Shown: positions 17,365 to 27,700, counted from the stretch's first letter. The stretch: DNA of 64,000 nt from an uncultured Lachnospiraceae bacterium (GCA_900551115.1 URUY01000015.1:1-64000); one strand, 5' to 3'. The notes: generated from the sequence alone by a model not told the origin. Made by a program: numbers and translations.

Positions 17365-18276
17365 TTATTCACCGGTAACTTTTTCATTATAGCCAAAGTT
17401 TTTTAAAAGGAAATCGCTGTCTCGCCAATCCTTTTTCACCTTTACCCAAAGCTGCAGATTAACCTGCCTTTCCAACAGGTCTTCTATTTCCGGACGCGCA
17501 TAAGACCCAATCTTTTTTAACATGCTGCCGCCTTTGCCGATAATAATACCCTTATGGGAGTCTCTCTCACATATGATAGTCGCTTCTATATCCGTCAGAT
17601 TCTTACGGTATTTCATGCTTTCAATACTGACAGCCACACCGTGAGGAATTTCCTCCTCCAAAAGCCTTAACGCCTTTTCTCTGATAAGCTCTGCCACAAT
17701 CTGACGCATGGGCTGGTCCGTAACAGTATCCTCATCATAAAAAGCCGGACCGTACGGCAGATACTTCATGATACATTTTACCAGTTCATCCGTATTATCT
17801 GCTTTTAATGCGGAAACAGGTACAACTTCTGCAAAATCAAGCTCTTTTCTGTAGGTATCAATATACTCCAAAAGCTGCTCCCTCTTTACGGTATCAATTT
17901 TGTTGATAACCAGTATGACCGGCGTTTTGGTCTTTTTTAACTGTTCAATAATATGGCGTTCTCCCGCGCCGATGAAGTTGCCCGGCTCAACCAGCCATAA
18001 AATCACATCCACCTCGGACATCGTCTTTTCTGCCACATTCACCATATAGTCGCCCAGTTTGTTTTTTGCTTTATGAATCCCCGGTGTATCCAAAAATACA
18101 ATCTGTCCCTCTTCCGAGGTATAAACAGTCTGTATCCTGTTTCTGGTTGTCTGGGGCTTATTTGATGTAATGGCAATCTTCTGTCCGATAAGACAGTTCA
18201 TCAATGTGGATTTTCCTACATTGGGTCTTCCTATTAAAGTAACAAAACCCGATTTAAACGCTGCATTTTCCTTCAT
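17365..18276 (-). CDS. era: GTPase Era
   Basis: A 303-residue essential GTPase that binds 16S rRNA during 30S assembly. G1 is GRPNVGKST, G2 has the Thr-rich switch (KPQTTRN), G3 is DTPGIH, G4 is NKID and G5 is SAL. The C-terminal KH domain has IIGKGGSMLKKIG, followed by the usual Leu-Gln-Leu-Trp-Val-Lys-Val-Lys-Lys-Asp-Trp-Arg end. Era, the small gene and recO follow one another on the same strand, as in many Firmicutes. Confidence 0.98.
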   Translation of the reverse strand: MKENAAFKSGFVTLIGRPNVGKSTLMNCLIGQKIAITSNKPQTTRNRIQTVYTSEEGQIVFLDTPGIHKAKNKLGDYMVNVAEKTMSEVDVILWLVEPGNFIGAGERHIIEQLKKTKTPVILVINKIDTVKREQLLEYIDTYRKELDFAEVVPVSALKADNTDELVKCIMKYLPYGPAFYDEDTVTDQPMRQIVAELIREKALRLLEEEIPHGVAVSIESMKYRKNLTDIEATIICERDSHKGIIIGKGGSMLKKIGSYARPEIEDLLERQVNLQLWVKVKKDWRDSDFLLKNFGYNEKVTGE

Positions 18277-18295
18277 TTATCCGTTTCCTCTGTTT

Positions 18296-19426
18296 TCACT
18301 GTTGTCTGTCCGTTGCCTGCCCTACTGCCTGCGGGGCTGCTCCCTGTGCCTGCCCTCCGGCCTGCGGGGCTGCTCCCTGTGCCTGCCCTCCGGCAGGAAA
18401 TACTCCCTGCTGCATATACTGTCCGTTCTGTCTCATGTATTCCATCTGACGCTTCTGCAGCTCTTCCATTTTTTTTCTTCTTCTGATATTGCCTCTTTTA
18501 ACACTGAGCAGAATAATAGCCACAATAATCAGCACAATAACCGCAAACAGTACCAGATACGGAAGTGCAATGACAAAACCGATAAAGAATTCCTTCATGC
18601 CGTTGCCGATGCTCTTTAAGCTGTGCATAAAGCCTTCGCCAATCCGTTCCCATGTGGTCTGTTCTTTTGTCTGTACCGGCGTCAGCTCCACTACCTCCGT
18701 AATGTTTAAATAAACGGTGCTGTATTCAATCTGGTTATCAAAGGTACGAAGCTGGCTTTCCATGCTTTCAATCTGATAGCGTATCTCGGAAAGTCTTGAC
18801 TCCAGGGTAATGATATCCTCCATGGTTGCCGCCTGCTCTAACAGGACAAGAAGCCTTTCCTGCTCTGTTAAAAGAACCTTTTTGTGGCTTTCCAAATCCA
18901 CATAGGAAAGCGTCACATCCTGTTCCCGCTCGGAACGGCTGATAATATTGCCGTTCTCTTCTACCCTTGTCAAAAAGCTGTCCAGATTCTCACTGGGAAT
19001 GCGCAGGGTCAGACTGGCGGTCCTGTCATTGCGGTAGCCGCTCCCGCTGTAGGTATAGTTGTCATAGCTGCTTCCGTTGTAGGCATTCATGCTTTCCACA
19101 TAACCGCCAAGCTCCTTTGTCTTTTCCTGCACATAGGAAAGCAGACCGTCAAAATCCATGGTTTCCACTTCCAGATTTGCCGTTCTGATAAGCTTCCTGC
19201 CGTCACGCACGCTATCCTCCGTCTGCATTGCGCTGTCAGTGCTTTCATAATAAGACTCCTCGCCCACAATCGCTTCCGGTGCGTTGTCTCCCAAACTGCC
19301 TGAGGACATGTTGTTTATCTCTGCCTTGCTGTCATAGGCCGAAGAATTTGTACTGCTCCCGCATCCCGCCAGACAGATTGCCACGAACATCCCAAAAAAT
19401 AACGCTTTTTTTCTCATTCCCTTCAT
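18296..19426 (-). CDS. DUF4349 lipoprotein with coiled coil and Gln/Ala/Gly/Pro tail
   Basis: 376 residues from the ATG at 19426, preceded by GGGAGG and AAAGG; an upstream start at 19447 is less likely. The lipobox is Leu-Ala-Gly-Cys. The body has the DUF4349 pattern: RTANLEVETMDFD, GGYVESMN, TLRIPSENLDSFL, then Tyr-Val-Asp-Leu-Glu-Ser and a predicted coiled coil (about residues 195-235). A membrane segment near residues 285-310 is followed by basic residues and a low-complexity tail that repeats Gly-Gln-Ala-Gln-Gly-Ala-Ala-Pro-Gln-Ala. This family is found at the surface of many bacteria; its role is unknown. Confidence 0.85.
   Translation of the reverse strand: MKGMRKKALFFGMFVAICLAGCGSSTNSSAYDSKAEINNMSSGSLGDNAPEAIVGEESYYESTDSAMQTEDSVRDGRKLIRTANLEVETMDFDGLLSYVQEKTKELGGYVESMNAYNGSSYDNYTYSGSGYRNDRTASLTLRIPSENLDSFLTRVEENGNIISRSEREQDVTLSYVDLESHKKVLLTEQERLLVLLEQAATMEDIITLESRLSEIRYQIESMESQLRTFDNQIEYSTVYLNITEVVELTPVQTKEQTTWERIGEGFMHSLKSIGNGMKEFFIGFVIALPYLVLFAVIVLIIVAIILLSVKRGNIRRRKKMEELQKRQMEYMRQNGQYMQQGVFPAGGQAQGAAPQAGGQAQGAAPQAVGQATDRQQ
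18328..18393. repeat. Perfect 33-bp tandem duplication in the DUF4349 gene
   Basis: Two identical head-to-tail 33-base units (starting cctgcggggctgctccctgt) encode an 11-residue Gly/Gln/Ala/Pro unit at the protein's C-terminus. Identity at every base indicates a recent duplication. Confidence 0.85.
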
Positions 19427-19455
19427 ACACCTTTCCTCCCTTTTCACTTTTGTTT

Positions 19456-22377
19456 TTATACCACGAGATTCTCTATCCTGTCAAACAAAGCTCCTGCCTC
19501 TTCTATCTTTTCTGCATTTCCGACCACACACAGACAGTCTTCTTCCATAAATGCCCTGATATAATCTGCCGTTTTCCTTAAATCCTCTGCGGTTGTATGA
19601 AGAAGCTCATCCCGCTCCTTCTGTAAATCCGAAACCGTCAAATCCGTCATAAAGCCGCTTAAGGAAAAGAGGCCCTTTGCAGCCGGATTCATAGGCATAT
19701 CCAAGTCACTTACGGCACCGATAATAAACTGGGTAAGCATTCTCTCATCCGCGGAAAAACCGGCGATATAATCTGCTGCCTTCTCATAGACCTCTATGGT
19801 ATTTTGCAGATTCGGATCCCTATAAGAAACAAAATAGCTGTCTCCCGACTTGCCGAAGGCGCACATGCAGCCGTAGGCACCGCCCTTTATCCGCACCTGG
19901 TTCCAAAGATAGTCATACCCCATCATCACCTTTAAAACCTTTAAGGAGCCGTTATAAGGCAGACCCTTATGCTTGAAATTGCCTGCGCGGCAGACATACT
20001 GTACCTGCCCCGGCGTCTTATAGCCCTCCTTCTGCTTCTTTAAAGCAGGAGTAAAATGACCCGTTTCCACCGGTTCGGTATACAACACATCCTTAAGCGC
20101 CCCTATCATATCCGGCAGAAGCAATGCCGCCTCTTTACTTCCCACAAAATCCACCATCAGATTCTCCGGTCTGAATACCGTTTTTGCCAAAGCCTTTAAT
20201 TTTGTAACAAGACCGTCTGCCTCTTCTTCAAACCGGCCTGAAAGCCTCTCAATAAGTCTGTAAAACTCCATACCGGACAAGGTTTCATTGATTGCCGCTG
20301 TAAGCGACACCCCGGAAAGCGCACGGTTAAGGGCAATACCATGGGCTGCTGAGGTCATCTGTCCCTGCATTCTGGATTTTCCTTCAGCAAGGATTTCCTT
20401 CAGCCTCTTTTTATCCGTGAAATCAGAGGTCAGCACGATTTCCTGCATCAAACTAATCGCCTTCTGCAAATTTTCCTGCAATACCTTTGCCTTTAATTCC
20501 AAAGTCACCGTGCATTTATTTTCATCCAGATAGCTGCCGTAAGCATTATTTACAGCTGCCATACCGCCAGTCGTGGTATTGATTTCATTATATAAATCCG
20601 CATAGCCGTAATGCTCTGTATTCAGCAATCCCAGTGTCCCCTTTAAGATTCCGATATACGGAAACAGCTCTCCCGGCACCTTATCCAGTTTAAATATGAG
20701 CCTGACATAACCGATACCGTTGGTAAACAGGTCATGGAACAGAAAATCCGTATCTCCGATTTTTCGCAGCTCATTGACAAAGCCCGCAGCCTCTTTCTTC
20801 ATGTCGCCTACAGAAAGCAGCGGTATTTTTAAAAGGTCTTCCTCTGCATCGGGCGCATCCTGATAGGCGATAAGTGCCTCCGTCTTTTTTATGATTTCCT
20901 GCAATGCATTCTTGTCAAGTCCGGCTTTTAAAGCTTCCAGCCTGTGGGAAAGCTCCCTGTCCTTTTTCTCAGTCAGTCCCTTTTTCGGAACCAGTACCAC
21001 AATGGATTTATGAGGATTGTCAAGCAGGTATTTTTTTACCAAATCCTCAAAATAGCTGCCGGCTGCCTTTTCCTTCAGCACCGCATAGGTTTCGTTTGCT
21101 TCCACATGGATAAACGGTTTCTTATCGTCATAGAGCCAGCTGTCCATAATCTGAAGGCCGTACATCAGTCCCTTGGGATAAGAGCCGAAATCTGCCTCCC
21201 TGTGTTTAAATTCATAGTAATTTAATCCGGCAAGCAGCGCCTTTTTATCAAAGCCCTTTTCTGCGATATCCAAAAGCACCCGCTTAATAATGGCAAGGAA
21301 CTCTTTTTCCTGTTCTGCCTCCGCATTTTTGGAAACAATGCTGAAATAAGGCTGCTTAATACCGTTTTCAAAGTTACTGTAAATATCCGTGCCGATACCG
21401 GCATCGGTGAGTGCCTGCTTTAAGGGCGCACCCGGCGCGGAGCAGAGGGCATAATCAATTATCTGAAATGCCACGTAAAGCTCCCTGTTTAAGGTATCCT
21501 CTACGGACATATTATAGGAAAGATACGCATTGCCCTTTTCGTCCTCTTCGCTGCCTATGGGATACTCCTTTACCACTCTGTTTATATCAGAAAATACAGG
21601 CTGTGAGGCTACCGCGGACCTTACCTCCTCCGCCTCAAAAGCCGAAAGGTATTCCCTGTCGATAAACTCAAGCTTTTCCGCCATATCCATATTGCCGTAC
21701 AGGTAGATGTAGCTGTTAGATGGATGGTAGTATTTTTTATGGAAATCCAAAAAGGCTTCATAGGTGAGTTCCGGAATGTTCTCCGGGTCGCCTCCCGATT
21801 CATAGCCATAGGTGGTATCGGGATACAGCGAATTCATCAGCTCCCTCTCGAAAACATCATCCGGAGAAGAAAACGCCCCCTTCATTTCATTGTATACAAC
21901 ACCATTCAGCTTAAGGGCATCCTTTTCATCCGTCAGTTCATAATGCCAGCCCTCCTGTCTGAATATATTTTCTTCCTTATAAATATTGGGATAAAAAACA
22001 GCGTCCAAATAGACATGCATCAGATTTTGAAAATCCCTGTCATTGCAGCTTGCTACCGGATACAGGGTCTTATCAGGAAAGGTCATGGCATTTAAAAACG
22101 TATTTAAAGAACCCTTCGCCAACTCGATAAAGGGGTCCTTTACCGGGAAATTTTTAGAGCCGCAGAGTACGGAATGCTCCAAAATATGGGCAACACCGGT
22201 ACTGTCCGAGGGTGTCGTCCGAAAACCGATATAAAAGACCTTATTCTCATCATCATTAGAAAGAAGCACGACTCTTGCTCCCGTTTTTTTGTGACGCAGA
22301 ATACAGCCTTCGGAATTCAAATCCGAAACCTTCCTTTTTTCAATCAGTTCATAGCTTCTTAAATCTTCTATTCTCAT
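19456..22377 (-). CDS. M16C insulinase-family zinc metalloprotease (presequence-protease type)
   Basis: A 973-residue protein. The inverted zinc motif HxxEH is at His64-Glu67-His68 (HILEHSVLCGS), and the downstream Glu lies in NGVVYNEMKGAFSS, near residue 157. The opening YELIEKRKVSDLNSEG and the size of about 970 residues match the M16C group (PreP/Cym1 and bacterial homologues), which encloses and degrades unstructured peptides. There is no signal peptide, so it is probably cytosolic. The Shine-Dalgarno GGAAGG precedes the ATG. It is followed 29 bp later by the DUF4349 lipoprotein gene. Confidence 0.95.
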   Translation of the reverse strand: MRIEDLRSYELIEKRKVSDLNSEGCILRHKKTGARVVLLSNDDENKVFYIGFRTTPSDSTGVAHILEHSVLCGSKNFPVKDPFIELAKGSLNTFLNAMTFPDKTLYPVASCNDRDFQNLMHVYLDAVFYPNIYKEENIFRQEGWHYELTDEKDALKLNGVVYNEMKGAFSSPDDVFERELMNSLYPDTTYGYESGGDPENIPELTYEAFLDFHKKYYHPSNSYIYLYGNMDMAEKLEFIDREYLSAFEAEEVRSAVASQPVFSDINRVVKEYPIGSEEDEKGNAYLSYNMSVEDTLNRELYVAFQIIDYALCSAPGAPLKQALTDAGIGTDIYSNFENGIKQPYFSIVSKNAEAEQEKEFLAIIKRVLLDIAEKGFDKKALLAGLNYYEFKHREADFGSYPKGLMYGLQIMDSWLYDDKKPFIHVEANETYAVLKEKAAGSYFEDLVKKYLLDNPHKSIVVLVPKKGLTEKKDRELSHRLEALKAGLDKNALQEIIKKTEALIAYQDAPDAEEDLLKIPLLSVGDMKKEAAGFVNELRKIGDTDFLFHDLFTNGIGYVRLIFKLDKVPGELFPYIGILKGTLGLLNTEHYGYADLYNEINTTTGGMAAVNNAYGSYLDENKCTVTLELKAKVLQENLQKAISLMQEIVLTSDFTDKKRLKEILAEGKSRMQGQMTSAAHGIALNRALSGVSLTAAINETLSGMEFYRLIERLSGRFEEEADGLVTKLKALAKTVFRPENLMVDFVGSKEAALLLPDMIGALKDVLYTEPVETGHFTPALKKQKEGYKTPGQVQYVCRAGNFKHKGLPYNGSLKVLKVMMGYDYLWNQVRIKGGAYGCMCAFGKSGDSYFVSYRDPNLQNTIEVYEKAADYIAGFSADERMLTQFIIGAVSDLDMPMNPAAKGLFSLSGFMTDLTVSDLQKERDELLHTTAEDLRKTADYIRAFMEEDCLCVVGNAEKIEEAGALFDRIENLVV

Positions 22378-22390
22378 ATAAATCCTTCCT

Positions 22391-22816
22391 TTACATTCCC
22401 ATAAGCGCCAGCTTGGAAAAACTGATTTCCTGTATCATGACGCCCTTTTTTTCCTTTTCCGCAGGTGAAAGCTTTACAAAATCCTGCAGCTTAAAGGTCT
22501 GTGCCGCATATGCCGTACGCTTTCCGAACAGCCCCTTCTTTTCCTGTAACACACTGCATTTTACTTTTGTCTTAAGCTGCAAAAAGGTCTGATAGGCAAA
22601 CCCTTTTTCCTCCATATAATAGAAATGGCTTTCTATTGACAAATCTTCTCCCGAAAGCTCCGGTTTAACATACCGGTTTACCAGTGCTTTAATCTTAAAC
22701 GGAATATCTTTTTCCTCTATCAGCTCATCATAGGTGTATTTTGCCCCCAAATATACCGTGGATACGTCCTGCATCACATATTTATAGTCCCTGTTGTCCT
22801 GCTTTATGGCGCTCAT
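22391..22816 (-). CDS. Conserved-looking protein of unknown function
   Basis: A 141-residue soluble, Lys/Tyr-rich protein without signal or membrane segments. It contains the phrases VSTVYLGAKYTYDELIEEKD and GLFGKRTAYAAQTFKL. I do not recognise the family. Its ATG overlaps the stop of the sigma-like gene by four bases, so the two are translationally coupled. It is followed 13 bp later by the M16C peptidase gene. If the sigma-like protein binds RNA polymerase, this protein is its most likely partner, but that is inference. Confidence 0.65.
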   Translation of the reverse strand: MSAIKQDNRDYKYVMQDVSTVYLGAKYTYDELIEEKDIPFKIKALVNRYVKPELSGEDLSIESHFYYMEEKGFAYQTFLQLKTKVKCSVLQEKKGLFGKRTAYAAQTFKLQDFVKLSPAEKEKKGVMIQEISFSKLALMGM

Positions 22817-23583
22817 CCTTCCTTCTCCAAATCTTCTATTTTACCGCCGCTTACGCGGATGGCATCCTTTATCGTCTTTAAAGACAGTTCTCCCTCTGCC
22901 GCCAGTTCTTCTGCACTGACCTTTCTGCCGTAAGCCTTGGACAGTTCACGCGCCGCATCTGCTACTTTATTGACCTTTTCCGCAATATGCCTGTCCTTTT
23001 TCCCTTCCTCGGCATTTTCGGAAATATATGCTTCCATGGCGTCCATCATCATTTTCCCTAACATGCCCGGCACTTCGTCCGCACGCTCAAGGGCTCCCAA
23101 CATCCTAACGCCCATGGCAACAGCTACATTCCCTTCTCCGATAAGATCCTCTATGCAAACGCCCTGACCTGCATACAGCTTCGCCACATCTGCCACCTCC
23201 GGCAGATAGATATGGATAAGCTTTTCCTGTGCCGCCGTTTCTCCTGCCATGGCACTTAAGGTAATTGCTTCTTTTTCGCCTTCGCTCACCGTATCAAGTG
23301 CTGCCACCTCGTCCAAATACAGCTGTAAGAAATTCTTTTCTCCGTCTGTCAGATATTCTGTTTCGTCCACAGGCTCACCTACGCCGATATTATGCTTCCT
23401 TAAGTAATCATATACCATATTAAGCTTTTCTTTATCCAGCGAAAATTCCAAAAAGGCTTCCTCTACCTGGGCTTCCGTCACCAGATTTCCCTGTGCCTTT
23501 GCCGTATTTCTGATTTCCTGCAGCTTATCTGCAAATAACAATTCTCTTTCCATATAAAGCGGTATCCTTTTTTCAATCGACAT
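22813..23583 (-). CDS. Degenerate sigma-70-like protein lacking promoter-recognition regions
   Basis: 256 residues. Residues 20-68 resemble sigma region 1.1 (Val-Thr-Glu-Ala-Gln-Val ... DYLRKHNIGV). Residues 84-115 resemble region 1.2 (LQLYLDEVAALDTVSEGEKE, where RpoD has a Tyr-Leu-x-Glu-Ile pattern). Residues 116-162 resemble regions 2.1-2.2 (IEDLIGEGNVAVAMGV against the RpoD Asp-Leu-Ile-Gln-Glu-Gly-Asn pattern). Residues 195-250 resemble region 3. The conserved aromatic/basic block of regions 2.3-2.4 that melts the -10 is replaced by an Asp/Met/Glu-rich stretch (168-192), and region 4 is absent. It therefore keeps core-polymerase contacts but not DNA reading. No clear Shine-Dalgarno precedes the ATG. 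Confidence 0.7.
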   Translation of the reverse strand: MSIEKRIPLYMERELLFADKLQEIRNTAKAQGNLVTEAQVEEAFLEFSLDKEKLNMVYDYLRKHNIGVGEPVDETEYLTDGEKNFLQLYLDEVAALDTVSEGEKEAITLSAMAGETAAQEKLIHIYLPEVADVAKLYAGQGVCIEDLIGEGNVAVAMGVRMLGALERADEVPGMLGKMMMDAMEAYISENAEEGKKDRHIAEKVNKVADAARELSKAYGRKVSAEELAAEGELSLKTIKDAIRVSGGKIEDLEKEG

Positions 23584-23628
23584 ATTTATAATGAAATGCC
23601 CGGCCCGGCAGGCTGCATCTGATGTGTC

Positions 23629-24534
23629 CTAATTTACATGCTGATGCGTAAACAGATGGTCCTGACAATACTCGTAATTGCCGTTGCATTTGGAGCAGAA
23701 CCGAAATTCCAGTTCCGGATTTGACTCACTTGTCCTGCCGCAGACAGCACACTTATGCTTTGCAATCGTGCTTGCGCTCCTGTGTACCTCCCGCTTAAAC
23801 TCATGCTGCCTTTTTATCTGCTTCGGACTTCTGATAATCCGGTTTCTTGAAGTAAAAAAGAAGATAATGAAATTAAGCAGGGAAGCTAAAATTGCCGTCC
23901 GTGAAAAGATGCTCAAATCCAATACGACACTTCCCATAATGGGTATCTTGGTGCCTTCAATAAAGCCCCACAGCGCCATTACGGCATAAACAATCCCCAT
24001 CCATTTGACCTTAATGGGTACAATGAACATAAGCAGCACCTGCATATCCGGAAAAGTAGCGGCAAAGGCCAAAAAGATGGACATATTGATATAGCCTGTG
24101 CTGAAGAAAATCGAACCTGCGCTAAACAGGGTAGAGGCTCCCAGAACAGAAAGAAGTCCTCCCGTCCCTCCGTGAACAAGATACATAAGCCCCATTGCCA
24201 CAAAGCTGCCTAAAACGGTAAACAGCATGCCCGAAAAAATATAGACATTGTAACGGTAAGTGCCCCATGTACGCTCCAGCGTACTGCCCAACGACCAGTA
24301 AAAATACAGCATAATCAGCGTTGTAAAAATACCTCCCATGGAAGGCGGCACTACTACCCAGGTAAACACTCTCCAAACCTGCCCGTGCAGAATCTGATAA
24401 GGGTCAAGGGTCAGATAGTTTAAAAAATCTCCGTTTATAAACTGAATCAGATATCCCACTGCATAACACATCAACAATATTGTAGATAAATTCGGTATGG
24501 CATACCTGCCGAATTTCTTTTCAAATTTTCCCAT
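23629..24534 (-). CDS. Rhomboid-like multi-pass membrane protein with C-terminal zinc ribbon, probably not a protease
   Basis: A 301-residue protein with about six hydrophobic segments. The N-terminal half (WRVFTWVVVPPSM ... LGSTLERTWGTYRYNVYIF) resembles the rhomboid fold, in which a Glu-x-x-Trp-Gly loop precedes helix 2. The catalytic Gly-x-Ser-Gly is not found; the matching region reads Gly-Ala-Ser-Thr, and no clear catalytic His follows. A basic linker leads to a cytosolic ribbon with CAVC, then CSKC, Cys and several His (residues about 262-300), which probably binds zinc. It could be a pseudo-rhomboid that handles membrane-protein clients. Not assigned to a known process. Confidence 0.7.
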   Translation of the reverse strand: MGKFEKKFGRYAIPNLSTILLMCYAVGYLIQFINGDFLNYLTLDPYQILHGQVWRVFTWVVVPPSMGGIFTTLIMLYFYWSLGSTLERTWGTYRYNVYIFSGMLFTVLGSFVAMGLMYLVHGGTGGLLSVLGASTLFSAGSIFFSTGYINMSIFLAFAATFPDMQVLLMFIVPIKVKWMGIVYAVMALWGFIEGTKIPIMGSVVLDLSIFSRTAILASLLNFIIFFFTSRNRIIRSPKQIKRQHEFKREVHRSASTIAKHKCAVCGRTSESNPELEFRFCSKCNGNYEYCQDHLFTHQHVN

Positions 24535-24788
24535 TTACTGTATTATTCTCCTCCGCTTTTATTCATTCTAAAATAAATGACTGCATATATTCTATCATTC
24601 CTGTTTTCCAAAGTAAACCAATCCCGAAACATTTCACACAAAATTTGTAAAAGTTTTAGAAAATTTTTCCTGTTCCCTATATAAAGATTCAACGGTTTCT
24701 GCGTTGCATTTTGACATATCCTGTCGTATAATAAGCTTTGTATGCACACTAAAGAAATATGCACTTAAAAGAAAAAGGAATGATAAAT
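24535..24788. other. Divergent intergenic region
   Basis: 254 bp between the rhomboid-like gene (minus) and the activase gene (plus). It contains the plus-strand promoter listed separately and a T/A-rich half next to the rhomboid-like gene. No operator-like palindrome was recognised. Confidence 0.5.
24704..24732 (+). promoter_or_regulatory. Sigma-A-type promoter for the activase gene
   Basis: TTGCAT (24704-24709), a 17-base spacer, and a perfect TATAAT (24727-24732) lie about 57 bp upstream of the chosen start. A TTGACA inside the spacer is too close to the -10 to act with it. Confidence 0.7.
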
Positions 24789-27700
24789 ATGACCTATACG
24801 CTTGGTATTGATATTGGTTCCACGACAGTCAAAATTGCAATTTTAGATGAACAGCATTCAATTTTATTTTCCGACTACGAGCGGCACTTTGCAAATATTC
24901 GGGAAACGCTTTCTGCGCTTTTAAAAAAGGCCTATGAAAAGCTTGGCAATATTACGGTTCATCCCATGATTACCGGCTCCGGCGGTCTTACGCTTGCCAA
25001 CCATTTAAAGGTGCCCTTTACTCAGGAGGTAATTGCAGTTGCTACATCCTTAAAGGAGCTTGCGCCCCAAACGGACGTAGCCATTGAGCTTGGCGGGGAA
25101 GACGCTAAAATCATTTACTTTGAAGGCGGAAATGTAGAGCAGCGTATGAACGGCATCTGCGCCGGCGGTACCGGCTCTTTTATTGACCAGATGGCTTCCC
25201 TGATTCAGACAGACGCTTCCGGTCTTAATGAGTATGCAAAAAATTACAATTCTTTATACACTATCGCCGCCCGCTGCGGTGTATTCGCAAAAACGGATAT
25301 CCAGCCCTTAATCAATGAGGGCGCAACCAAAGAAGACCTCTCCGCCTCCATTTTTCAGGCGGTGGTGAACCAGACCATCAGCGGTCTTGCCTGCGGAAAG
25401 CCCATCAGAGGACATGTGGCATTTCTAGGAGGTCCCCTGCATTTCCTTTCCGAGCTGAAAAAAGCCTTCATCCGCACCTTAAAATTAGATGATGCTCATA
25501 TTATAGATACGGATAACTCCCATCTTTTTGCGGCAATCGGCTCCGCTTTAAATGCAAAAGAAGAAATTTTTTATTCCATGGAGGAAATGGTTGCAAAGCT
25601 TTCCACCGATATTAAGATGGAATTTGAAGTAGAACGTATGGAACCTCTTTTTCAAAACGAGGCTGCATACCAGTCCTTCAAAGAACGTCATGACAGGCAT
25701 CACGTAGGTACGGCTGACTTATCCTCCTATCGCGGAAATGCCTATTTGGGTATCGATGCCGGTTCCACCACCACCAAAATTGCTTTGGTTGCCGAGGACG
25801 GTTCTTTGCTTTACTCCTTCTACAGCAACAATGACGGCAGCCCCTTAAAGACTGCCATACGTTCCTTAAAAGAAATCTACTCCCTCCTTCCTGAGGGTGT
25901 AAAAATCGTCCGCTCCTGTTCTACCGGCTACGGAGAAGCCTTAATGAAGGCTGCTTTTCTGCTTGATGACGGAGAAGTGGAAACGGTAGCGCACTACTAT
26001 GCCGCTGCTTTCTTCAATCCGCAGGTAGACTGTATCCTGGACATCGGCGGACAGGATATGAAGTGCATCAAAATCAAAAACAACACCGTAGACAGCGTGC
26101 AGCTCAATGAAGCATGCTCCTCCGGCTGCGGTTCCTTTATTGAGACCTTTGCCAAATCCTTAAATTATTCCGTACAGGATTTTGCCGGAGCTGCGCTTTT
26201 TGCAGAGCATCCCATTGATTTGGGTACCCGCTGTACTGTTTTCATGAATTCCAAGGTAAAGCAGGCACAGAAGGAAGGTGCCTCCGTTGCCGATATTTCA
26301 GCCGGACTTGCTTATTCCGTTATTAAAAATGCATTGTTTAAGGTAATCAAGGTTTCCGATGCCTCTGAGCTTGGCAAAAATATTGTTGTCCAGGGCGGCA
26401 CCTTCTATAACGATGCCGTTCTCAGAAGCTTTGAGAAAATTGCAGACTGCGAAGCCATCCGTCCTGATATTGCAGGTATCATGGGTGCTTTCGGTGCTGC
26501 TCTCATTGCCAGAGAGCATTTTGAGGAAGGCTACGAAACCTCCATGCTTTCTTTCCGGAAAATCTGCGACCTGCAGTTTGAAACCAGCATGGCAAAGTGC
26601 AAGGGCTGTACCAATAACTGCCGTCTTACCATCAATAAATTTTCAGGCGGACGCCAGTATATATCAGGCAACCGCTGCGAACGCGGCCTTGGCAAATCCA
26701 AAAATGCAAATAATGTTCCCAACCTTTTCGATTACAAATTGAAAAGGCTGTTTTCCTATGAATCTCTTGCGCCTAACGAGGCAAGGAATGGCAAAATCGG
26801 TATTCCCAGAGTGCTTAACATGTATGAGAACTATCCTTTCTGGCATACCTTTTTTACGATATTAGGGTTTCAGGTTGTGCCCTCCCCTATCTCCAACAGG
26901 CAGATTTATGAACTGGGTATCGAATCCATTCCCAGCGAATCGGAATGCTATCCTGCCAAACTGGCTCACGGTCATGTCACCTGGCTGATTAAACAGAATA
27001 TACCCCTTATTTTCTACCCTGCCATCTTTTATGAGCGTGATGAGGTAGAAGGTGCCAACAACCATTACAACTGCCCCATTGTTACCTCCTACTCTGAAAA
27101 TATCAAGAATAATATAGAAGAAATCGGACGGGGCGAGGTGGATTTCCGCAATCCTTTCATGTCTTTCAGAGATACCGATACCATTTCTTCTGCACTGGTA
27201 AAGGCTTTTCCGGAATTTGACCCAAGCCTGGTCCGCTCAGCTGTTCTTATTGCATGGGCTGAACAGGAAATAGCCCGTAAGGACATTCAGAAAAAGGGCG
27301 AAGAAACCCTTGCCTGGATGAAGGAAAACCACAAGCGGGGTATCGTTTTAGCCGGCAGGCCTTACCATATTGACCCCGAAATCAACCATGGTATTCCTGA
27401 GCTGATTACCTCCTACGATATTGCCGTTTTAACAGAGGATTCCATTTCCCACCTGGGAAAACCGGAGCGTCCCCTGATTGTTTCCGACCAGTGGATGTAC
27501 CACTCCCGTCTCTACGCGGCTGCAAGCTATGTAAAGACCGTTGATAATCTGGATTTAATACAGCTTAACTCCTTCGGCTGCGGTCTGGACGCCGTCACTA
27601 CCGACCAGGTAAACGACATCCTCTCCGGCTCCGACAAAATATATACCTGCTTAAAAATTGATGAGGTAAACAATCTCGGTGCGGCACGTATCCGCATCCG

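Noticed and set aside
23979..24376. Minus-strand open frames overlapping the rhomboid-like gene
   Set aside because: They are alternative frames within a clear membrane-protein gene and lack ribosome sites.
24711..24732. TTGACA with TATAAT upstream of the activase as a promoter pair
   Set aside because: Only 10 bases separate them; TTGCAT at 17-base spacing is the better -35.
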